Part shown: positions 1-4,898 of the stretch, piece by piece
Layout: every line of letters starts with the position of its first letter
Position numbering within the stretch: position 1 is the stretch's first letter
Source: CAYOEZ01 sp964402955
Lineage (GTDB): Bacteria; Chloroflexota; DTOL01; DAOUCN01
DNA: 6,545 nucleotides
Direction: 5' to 3'
Assembly (NCBI GenBank): GCA_964402955.1
Contig: CAYOEZ010000249.1
Span: 1-6,545 of the forward strand
Notes under the pieces: model-generated
Database searches by the model: none
The model's input: only the letters and a program-made list of their open reading frames with translations
Told to the model about the DNA's origin: nothing
Made by a program: the position numbers and the translations under genes

Positions 1-111
1 CGAACCCTCCGCGCCAGAAAGGTGTGTGCATGGCACAATGACGTGTACGAGTTTGCAGATGGCACTGGTGGCCTGTGCCTCATGTTAGACGGCAATTCTG
101 CTTTTTTCAGT

Positions 112-564
112 CTAATCTGCTGGCTGATATGGTACCAATCTTTGCAGGCGTTCAGGCATTTTCCGAACGTCCGGCACATGTAGCAGTCCATAGCTACTTG
201 TTACTGGTTTTGAAGGGTCAAAGAAGTGCAAGAAGAAGGTCACGCGGAATGTTTCCGTCTCCGGCTGGTCAAATCGAGAAACCACCGATGTCCCATCAGC
301 CGTGAGATATGCCTCATCGTAAGCTGCTTGGTCAGAGTCAGGTTGTGTAAAATCACCAACACTAAACCGCTTGTCAGTATTCCCAACAAGGAGTTCAAGC
401 AACACAACCGATGACAGTTCTTCCCGAACGTCCGCCTCTGCTCGTCGCCTTTGGGCGTCAGAGATCTGTATGCCCCCATACTTCGTCTCCATCGCCTTCT
501 TGAAGAGATCATCAGTCAACTCGACCTCGTAAGCCCCCAGAACTTGGATTGCCGGCTGTTGCAT
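112..564 (-). CDS. hypothetical protein, 150 aa, last gene of the toxin-antitoxin-like run
   Basis: I do not recognise this family. The protein is 150 residues, soluble and acidic, with no signal peptide or membrane segment. A charged helix-like stretch around residues 34-60 (many Arg, Glu and Leu) is followed by a region rich in Asp, Thr and Phe. Around residues 103-117 there is a strand-like, Phe-rich segment (FRVTFFLHFF). The C-terminus ends in a Pro/Arg-rich tail. The start at 564 is chosen because GGGAGG lies 6 nt upstream (571-576). The frame is open as far as 669, but those 35 extra codons would overlap the preceding gene and lack such a site. It lies 95 nt after the YgiT-type gene on the same strand, with no convincing promoter in the gap, so it is probably co-transcribed. 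A role in or next to the toxin-antitoxin module is inference from position only. Confidence 0.7.
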   Translation of the reverse strand: MQQPAIQVLGAYEVELTDDLFKKAMETKYGGIQISDAQRRRAEADVREELSSVVLLELLVGNTDKRFSVGDFTQPDSDQAAYDEAYLTADGTSVVSRFDQPETETFRVTFFLHFFDPSKPVTSSYGLLHVPDVRKMPERLQRLVPYQPAD

Positions 565-576
565 TTCTATCCTCCC
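565..576 (-). promoter_or_regulatory. ribosome binding site that fixes the start of the 150-aa gene
   Basis: On the minus strand GGGAGG (576-571) is followed by 6 nt and then ATG (564-562). This is the best Shine-Dalgarno match in the left part of the window. It makes 564, not the upstream ATG at 669, the likely start. Confidence 0.75.
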
Positions 577-659
577 ACAGGTGACTATCGTGGAGACACC
601 CAAGTCCGACTCATGGCTTGGTTTGCAGAGACGGTCATCTAACCCCACGTGTTTCCCGT

Positions 660-899
660 TCACGCGCACCGCGCCGAAGCGTACTCATACACAGGGACTT
701 GAATCACGCGCTTAGGCGTGCCTTGCTGCCACACCTTCTGCAGGCGTTCCACTGTATCGGGCGAGAACAACTGCTCGCCCGTTTCCGCGTTCACGCGCGC
801 AGGAACGTTCTCGATGACGAAAAGCTGACCATTCACATCGAGCGTGTACGTGACTCTTCGCTCTACCTGTCTTCCCTTCCATTGGTGGTGTGCGTTCAT
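660..899 (-). CDS. YgiT-type (MqsA-like N-terminal) antitoxin homologue lacking zinc-finger cysteines
   Basis: This 79-residue protein resembles the YgiT-type zinc finger family, small proteins usually encoded next to DUF4258/MqsR-like toxins and thought to neutralise them. Visible family features are VTYTLDVNGQLFVIENVPA (residues 15-33), the GEQLFSPDTVERLQ segment (41-54) and the C-terminal VIQVPVYEYA (65-74). In zinc-binding members the stretch after VPA carries a CxxC pair; here those places hold Asn37 and Thr40. No N-terminal CxxC is present, and the only cysteine is at residue 78, so this copy should not bind zinc in the usual way. I chose 899 as the start because AGGGA (907-911) lies 7 nt upstream and its ATG overlaps the stop of a short upstream frame as ATGA, suggesting translational coupling. 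An in-frame ATG at 974 has no ribosome binding site and would add 25 low-complexity residues. The family call is from recall, not a search. Confidence 0.72.
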   Translation of the reverse strand: MNAHHQWKGRQVERRVTYTLDVNGQLFVIENVPARVNAETGEQLFSPDTVERLQKVWQQGTPKRVIQVPVYEYASARCA

Positions 900-985
900 T
901 TCATGGTCCCTGGATGCTGCAACCAGTCCGTTCGGTCGGGTCTGCTTGTTCTGCTCATTGCGAGTGGCTGCCATCGGGCATCCAT
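896..985 (-). pseudogene. 29-codon frame, possible C-terminal remnant of a DUF4258 toxin
   Basis: A short frame ends with TGA at 898-896 and overlaps the YgiT-type start by 4 nt (ATGA), the arrangement expected when an upstream partner is translationally coupled to its antitoxin. Its last 15 residues, RPDRTDWLQHPGTMK, resemble the usual DUF4258 ending, which as I recall it has the form RPDP..W..(D)F..RK. The residues before that do not look like the family. Read with the N-terminal DUF4258 fragment upstream, this may be the other end of one broken toxin gene. It could also be a chance frame or a small leader peptide. The ATG at 985 has only a weak GGAG, 11 nt upstream. Confidence 0.3.
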
Positions 986-1014
986 CTGTAACTTGTCTCC
1001 GTGTTGCCGGTAGC

Positions 1015-1380
1015 TCAGGCAGGCACGCGCATTATGCGGTAGACGCGAGCGAGCTTATTCGCCGCCGTGAGGTCCCCCCAACGCAGAGCTTCCCGAACGT
1101 CATCGAGTTTCCGTGCCTCCTCCAAAGACAAGTAGGGTCCCCATCCTTCAGATGATTCGATCACGTCAACCTCGACTTCAGCGACAAATTCTCCTTCGTG
1201 CACAAGCTTGGTCTGGTGCCTGGTGCTCATTTCTTTCTCCACTACTACACCATCCTGCACACTGGCCAAGATGTCGTTGACCAGAATGGCATCTGCGGCC
1301 AGTTCATCATAGCCGTGTGCCGAGATTTGAACCTCACCCTTCCTGACCAGCTCTTGAATCAATTGGAATGTTTCGCTCAT
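1015..1380 (-). CDS. truncated DUF4258 toxin fragment fused in frame to a small antitoxin-like protein
   Basis: The 121-residue frame has two unlike halves. Residues 1-48 match the N-terminus of DUF4258 proteins (MqsR/RelE-like small toxins), including the ISAHGYDELAADAILVNDI region with its conserved His21-Gly22, and stop at VVVE. In full-length members this point is followed by an aspartate/tyrosine/proline-rich DYP motif and a Val/Leu-rich strand, and about half the domain is missing here. From Met51 onward the sequence is a 71-residue protein, MSTRHQTKLVHEGEFVAEVE followed by a Gly-Trp-Gly-Pro-Tyr-Leu-Ser-Leu-Glu-Glu stretch and a DDVREAL helix. I associate this type with companions of DUF4258 genes. 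Met51 (1230-1228) has its own GGAG 6 nt upstream, so the second half may be made separately at 1015-1230. The toxin part is probably inactive; the antitoxin-like part looks intact. The first start (1380) sits only 9 nt from the promoter -10 box. The next gene begins 115 nt downstream. Confidence 0.68.
   Translation of the reverse strand: MSETFQLIQELVRKGEVQISAHGYDELAADAILVNDILASVQDGVVVEKEMSTRHQTKLVHEGEFVAEVEVDVIESSEGWGPYLSLEEARKLDDVREALRWGDLTAANKLARVYRIMRVPA
1228..1240 (-). promoter_or_regulatory. internal ribosome binding site and ATG for the antitoxin-like half
   Basis: Inside the fused frame, GGAG (1240-1237) is followed by AAAGAA and ATG (1230-1228). This could allow independent translation of the 71-residue antitoxin-like protein. 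It falls exactly at the border between the toxin-like and antitoxin-like halves, which supports the reading that two once-separate genes were joined. Confidence 0.55.
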
Positions 1381-1389
1381 CTTGATGGT

Positions 1390-1418
1390 ATTATACTCCT
1401 TGGGGGGCCAGCGGTCAA
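1390..1418 (-). promoter_or_regulatory. strong sigma70-type promoter for the leftward toxin-antitoxin-like run
   Basis: On the minus strand the -35 box TTGACC (1418-1413) and the perfect -10 box TATAAT (1395-1390) are separated by exactly 17 bp. The expected transcription start is near 1383, leaving about 3 nt before the ATG at 1380, so the mRNA would be practically leaderless. The AAGGAG at 1401-1396 looks like a ribosome binding site but lies upstream of the -10 box, outside the transcript from this promoter. The -10 box sits in a short dyad, GTAT-A-ATAC, which could be part of an autoregulatory operator. Confidence 0.75.
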
Positions 1419-1507
1419 CGGTTGCTGCCGCAGCAGGCGCGTGGTGGTTACCGGAGCGGACCAGATGGCAGACGACTGCGCTGTGGACACCCGGCCATTT
1501 CGCTCTA

Positions 1508-1538
1508 TTGCAATTACATGCCATTTGTGGCATATTAT
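1508..1538 (+). promoter_or_regulatory. possible rightward promoter for rhaB and the glycosyltransferase genes
   Basis: TTGCAA (1508-1513) and TATTAT (1533-1538) are a 4/6 and a 5/6 match to the sigma70 boxes, with a long 19 bp spacer. The segment is an A+T-rich island in a G+C-rich background and lies about 120 bp before rhaB. The wide spacer and the overlap with inverted repeats would fit an activator- or repressor-controlled promoter. The match alone is weak. Confidence 0.3.
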
Positions 1539-1544
1539 GCGCAT
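1518..1544 (+). promoter_or_regulatory. cluster of three overlapping inverted repeats, candidate operator
   Basis: Three perfect dyads overlap here: ATGCCA-TTTG-TGGCAT (1518-1533), GCATA-T-TATGC (1530-1540) and ATGCGCAT (1537-1544). They cover the spacer and -10 region of the possible rhaB promoter, the usual place for a repressor to act. Sugar regulators of the LacI, DeoR or GntR families bind dyads of this size, but no regulator gene is in the window, so which protein binds, if any, is unknown. Confidence 0.45.
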
Positions 1545-1603
1545 GGATTTCACGGAATCTCTTCGCATCGTAGGCGACGAGCCTGCCTTCGCGGCCCCAA
1601 TGT

Positions 1604-1643
1604 CTGATGCCCTGACGCCTTGACACATTGACGCTTTGACACT
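1604..1643 (+). repeat. five tandem 8-bp repeats upstream of rhaB
   Basis: Five units of 8 bp follow each other without gaps, consensus YTGAYRCN. The first two read CTGATGCC and CTGACGCC; the last three begin TTGAC. The array ends 7 bp before the rhaB ribosome binding site (GAGG at 1651). Two units contain a perfect TTGACA, but no -10 box follows at a proper distance, so they are unlikely to be -35 elements. They could be repeated binding sites or a simple-sequence array. Confidence 0.8.
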
Positions 1644-1661
1644 GTCTCCTGAGGTGATACC

Positions 1662-3143
1662 ATGACCGCAACCATCAACTTCCTGGCCGTTGACCTGGGC
1701 GCATCCAGCGGGCGCGTGCTGCTCGGCAAGTGGGACGGGGCGCGCTTTGCTCTGCACGAGCTGCATCGCTTTGCCAATGGGCCGGTCAGCGTCCTCGGCC
1801 GCCAGCACTGGGATGTCCTGCGCATGTGGGAGGACATCAAGACCGGACTTGCCAGATATGCGGCGCAGAGCGGCGAGCCGTTGGCAGGCATCGGCGTTGA
1901 CACGTGGGGAGTGGACTTTGGCCTGCTCGACAAGAGCGGACGCCTGCTGGGCAACCCCTACCACTACCGCGATGCACGCACCAACGGCGTTCCCGACATC
2001 GTGCACAAGACTGTCCCGTATGCCCGCATGTTCCGGCAGACGGGCATCCAGTTCATGCCCATCAACACGCTCTACCAGTTGAGCAGCATGGTTCAGGCGC
2101 ATGATCCGCAGTTGGACGCCGCCGATATGCTGCTGATGATGCCCGACCTCTTCCACTACTGGCTGACAGGGCGCAAGGTGGGCGAGTACTCGATCGCCTC
2201 CACCAGCCAGATGCTCGATGCTCGCAGCCGCTCCTGGGCAACCGATCTGGCGGCCTCGCTGGGCATTCCCACGCACATCCTGCCGCAGCTTGTCTCGCCC
2301 GGCACGGTGCTCGGCAATCTGCGGGCCGACGTCATGGCCGATTGCGGCTTTGTGCACCCCGCTCCCGTCATTGCTACCGGCAGTCACGATACGGCCAACG
2401 CCGTTGCCGCCGTGCCTGAGCTCGATACGCACAGCGTCTACATCAGCAGCGGCACCTGGAGCCTGATGGGCGTTGAGATTCCGGAGCCGATCATCAATGA
2501 GCAGTCGCTGGCCTTCAACGTGACAAACGAAGGCGGCGTGGGCAACACCATCCGCCTGCTCAAGAACATCGGCGGGCTGTGGCTGCTGCAGGAGTGCCGC
2601 CGCCAGTGGCAGCACGAGGGCCATGAGTATTCCTGGGACGATCTGCTGGCGCTGGCTGCACAGGCCCGGCCTTTCACCAGCCTGGTTGATCCCGATGCGC
2701 CCGATTTCCTCAACCCCGGCAACATGGTCGCGGCCATCGGCGCCTATTGCCGGCGCACGCAACAGCCGCAGCCGGAGAGCGTGGGCGCAGTTGTGCGTTG
2801 CTGTCTCGAAAGCCTTGCGCTCAAGTATCGCTGGGTCTTGCAGGGGCTGGAGAAGCTGACGGGGCGGCGTTTTGATAAGGCGCTGATCGTGGGCGGCGGC
2901 AGCCAGAACAAGCTGCTCTCGCGGTTTGCCGCCGATGCCTGCGAGCTTCCTGTTATCGCCGGCCCGGTGGAGGCAACGGCTCTTGGCAACATCATGATGC
3001 AGGCGGTGGCCACCGGCCATCTGGGCAGCATCGCCGCCGGACGCCAGGCCATCGCCGCCTCCTTCCCACGCCAAACGTTCGAGCCGCACCCCAGCGCCGC
3101 CTGGAGCGACGCTTTCAACCGGCTCGGCGGACTACTGGGCTAA
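1662..3143 (+). CDS. rhaB: rhamnulokinase (L-rhamnulose kinase), FGGY carbohydrate kinase family
   Basis: RhaB transfers the ATP gamma-phosphate to L-rhamnulose, giving L-rhamnulose 1-phosphate, the second step of the phosphorylated L-rhamnose pathway in the cytosol. The 493-residue length is close to that of E. coli RhaB. Visible motifs in order are the N-terminal phosphate-binding DLGASSGR (11-18), GVDTWGVDFGLLD (78-90), HYRD (101-104), the GSHDTANAVAAVP segment (240-252) with Asp243 as the expected catalytic base, SSGTWSLMG (262-270), and in the second actin-like domain GGGSQNKLL (411-419) and GPVEATALGN (434-443) for the nucleotide. All key motifs are intact. The start is supported by GAGG 7 nt upstream (1651-1654). 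No rhaA, rhaD, transporter or regulator is present here; instead two glycosyltransferase genes follow 44 and 34 bp apart. Control may act through the dyads at 1518-1544 or the octamer array. A related FGGY kinase is the alternative, but the motif set fits RhaB well. Confidence 0.93.
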   Translation: MTATINFLAVDLGASSGRVLLGKWDGARFALHELHRFANGPVSVLGRQHWDVLRMWEDIKTGLARYAAQSGEPLAGIGVDTWGVDFGLLDKSGRLLGNPYHYRDARTNGVPDIVHKTVPYARMFRQTGIQFMPINTLYQLSSMVQAHDPQLDAADMLLMMPDLFHYWLTGRKVGEYSIASTSQMLDARSRSWATDLAASLGIPTHILPQLVSPGTVLGNLRADVMADCGFVHPAPVIATGSHDTANAVAAVPELDTHSVYISSGTWSLMGVEIPEPIINEQSLAFNVTNEGGVGNTIRLLKNIGGLWLLQECRRQWQHEGHEYSWDDLLALAAQARPFTSLVDPDAPDFLNPGNMVAAIGAYCRRTQQPQPESVGAVVRCCLESLALKYRWVLQGLEKLTGRRFDKALIVGGGSQNKLLSRFAADACELPVIAGPVEATALGNIMMQAVATGHLGSIAAGRQAIAASFPRQTFEPHPSAAWSDAFNRLGGLLG

Positions 3144-3187
3144 CGGGCCGGTGATGCAACATTCAATTTCTGCAAAAGGTAGGAAAT

Positions 3188-4864
3188 GTGGAAGAGTTAC
3201 GGGCAGCGGGTGATGAGCAAAACCAGACACAACTGCATTCTGCGGCAGCGACTGGCGAGCACGGCACACTTGAGCGGGAGGTCATCGCCGTTGTTGGCAT
3301 AGCCGTTTTGGCGTTGCTCTTGCGCCTGTGGTACATTCCGGCGCGCATCATGGTGGAAGGCGATGGCGTTTGGTACGCATCCCTGGCCCGCGCCTTCCTG
3401 CAGGGAGACATGAAAGCGGTCCTCAACCCGTACTGGTCTAATCTCTGGATCGCCGCCATCGCCCTGTTCGCCTGGCCCTCCGGCGATGTGGTGCTGGCCG
3501 GACGGCTCGTGTCCGCAATCACTGGCGCAGCGCTGGTCATCCCGTGCTACCTCGTCGCCCGCGCTGCAATGGGCCGCAGCGCCGGGCTTCTGGCCGGCTG
3601 TCTCATCGCCATTCATCCGTGGCTGCTTCGCTTCTCATCTCTGGTGTACAGTGAGCCCTTGTTCAACCTGCTCCTGATGACGGCCATTGCGCTGGCTGTT
3701 GCTGCTATCCGCCGTCGTTCCCTGTGGTGGTGGGCAGCCCTGGGGGTTGTGACGCTCCTGGGCATGCTGACGCGGGAGGCCGCAGGAGCGATCGTCCTGC
3801 TTCTCCCCGTTCTGGCCTGGCTTGCCTATCGGCGGCGCGCCAGCCGGCGAGAGATCATGCAGAAGCTCGCAGTCTTCATTGCCGTCGTCGTCATTGGCAT
3901 GGGCTGCCGCTATGCTATCGGACGCGCCGTCTTTGGCAGCTGGACAAATGCAGGATTCGGGCTAAAGGGAACCGCCAATCTGATCATTGGCGACAGCTTC
4001 TACGACACCGTGGCGCTTGAGACCCTGGTACACGAGGTTGACAGCTCTGGCCGCACCAAGTACCACGCTCTCCTTGAAGATGGGCGCGCCTGGGAGTACG
4101 TGCTGAGCGACCCGAAAGCCCTGGTCAGGCGGATTGTGAAGAATGCGTACTATGACCTGGCGTCGTCGTCGCGCGTCTTGCCGCCCGTTCCCATGAGCAT
4201 GCCTGTGCCGGTGCGCGCTCTCCTTTTCGTGCTTGCCGCATACGGCGTGCTGGCCTGCTGGCGGCGGGCCGAGGACGTGGCGGCGATTGTGCTTGGCGCC
4301 TTTGTGCTCACGACCGCGCCCCTCTTGTTGTTCTTTATCCATGATCGCATGGTATTGCCGCTGGCGCCTTTATTCTGCCTTGCCGTCGCCTTTGCCCTGG
4401 CCGACCTGGCCGGCCGGTCTTCATTCCTTCGCGCACTCGTCTATGCGTCGCTCATCGTCTGCCTGTTCATGAGCGTGCGCTGGGTGCAGCAAACGCCGAC
4501 AATCTATGCCACCGATCCAGTGGTGCAGAAAGAGGCCGGCCTCTGGCTGCGCGCCACGCAGCCCCAATCCATCCGTCTTATGTCGTATGATCCCTTTACG
4601 CCGTTCTACTTCTACGACGACAACCCGCTTCCTCACTACATGTCGCTGCCGCTTGTCCATACTCCGGCGGAGCTGGTTGACATCGCGCGCCTGCAGAAAG
4701 CTGATGTGATTGCCGTCGCAGAGTGGTTCACCCGGCTCGGGGGGCCTGAGGTGGCGCCGCTGCTCAGGGCGGATGGTGAGGCGCCGGCGGGGCTCGAACG
4801 TCTGGTCATCCTGGGCGCCAGCCCCACGCGCCTGTTTATCTACAAGGTGCGTCCTGTCCCATAG
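3188..4864 (+). CDS. polytopic membrane glycosyltransferase, GT39/PMT (ArnT-like) type
   Basis: This 558-residue integral membrane protein looks like the GT39-type (GT-C fold) transferases, which move a sugar from a polyprenyl-phosphate carrier to an acceptor on the outer side of the membrane. A polar N-terminus of about 28 residues precedes roughly twelve hydrophobic segments (about 33-50, 86-96, 101-126, 131-148, 155-175, 179-195, 199-213, 227-245, 342-358, 363-384, 388-405, 414-431). The first outer loop carries an acidic EGDGVWYASLARAF motif (57-70), where this fold keeps its catalytic acidic residue. YSEPLF (154-159) and HDRMVLPLAPLF (385-396) are also typical. A large loop (about 246-341) and the C-terminal 125 residues are soluble and probably extracytoplasmic. 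Donor and acceptor cannot be told. The start is GTG at 3188, with AAAAGG (3174-3179) 8 nt upstream; the ATG at 3186 is in another frame. It begins 44 bp after rhaB with no terminator between. Confidence 0.8.
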   Translation: MEELRAAGDEQNQTQLHSAAATGEHGTLEREVIAVVGIAVLALLLRLWYIPARIMVEGDGVWYASLARAFLQGDMKAVLNPYWSNLWIAAIALFAWPSGDVVLAGRLVSAITGAALVIPCYLVARAAMGRSAGLLAGCLIAIHPWLLRFSSLVYSEPLFNLLLMTAIALAVAAIRRRSLWWWAALGVVTLLGMLTREAAGAIVLLLPVLAWLAYRRRASRREIMQKLAVFIAVVVIGMGCRYAIGRAVFGSWTNAGFGLKGTANLIIGDSFYDTVALETLVHEVDSSGRTKYHALLEDGRAWEYVLSDPKALVRRIVKNAYYDLASSSRVLPPVPMSMPVPVRALLFVLAAYGVLACWRRAEDVAAIVLGAFVLTTAPLLLFFIHDRMVLPLAPLFCLAVAFALADLAGRSSFLRALVYASLIVCLFMSVRWVQQTPTIYATDPVVQKEAGLWLRATQPQSIRLMSYDPFTPFYFYDDNPLPHYMSLPLVHTPAELVDIARLQKADVIAVAEWFTRLGGPEVAPLLRADGEAPAGLERLVILGASPTRLFIYKVRPVP

Positions 4865-4867
4865 CTT

Positions 4868-4882
4868 GGCCTGCAGCAGGCC
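4868..4882 (+). promoter_or_regulatory. small hairpin just before the GT4 ribosome binding site
   Basis: GGCCTG-CAG-CAGGCC forms a perfect 6-bp stem with a 3-nt loop, between the stop of the membrane glycosyltransferase (4864) and the GAGGGA ribosome binding site (4885-4890). There is no T-run, so it is not a standard terminator. It could protect the mRNA or tune translation of the next gene. Confidence 0.4.
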
Positions 4883-4898
4883 GTGAGGGAAAGACTCG

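Noticed and set aside
1..191. Minus-strand frame open from ATG at 191 to the left edge, with several Cys and His residues near its start
   Set aside because: About half of it overlaps the end of the 150-residue gene in another frame, and neither the ATG at 191 nor the one at 83 has a ribosome binding site. A gene continuing left of the window cannot be excluded. Otherwise nothing supportable lies in 1-111.
565..669. Upstream start (ATG 669) for the 150-residue gene
   Set aside because: It would overlap the YgiT-type gene and lacks the strong GGGAGG site found just before 564.
900..974. Upstream start (ATG 974) for the YgiT-type gene
   Set aside because: No ribosome binding site, the 25 added residues are unlike the family, and the start at 899 has both AGGGA and an ATGA overlap.
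1620..1641. TTGACA in the octamer array as a -35 box for rhaB
   Set aside because: No acceptable -10 hexamer lies 16-18 bp downstream of any of the TTGAC copies.
1377..3089. Very long minus-strand open frame (570 codons) opposite rhaB
   Set aside because: It is antisense to a fully convincing rhamnulokinase, its translation is rich in Arg, Ala, His and Gln as expected of a shadow of a G+C-rich gene, and it has no recognisable domain.
3144..3187. Terminator or promoter between rhaB and the membrane glycosyltransferase
   Set aside because: Only a weak imperfect stem around the rhaB stop, no T-run, and no paired -35/-10 boxes.
3186..3188. ATG at 3186 as the start of the membrane glycosyltransferase
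   Set aside because: It is in a different frame from the protein; the GTG at 3188 is in frame and properly spaced from AAAAGG.
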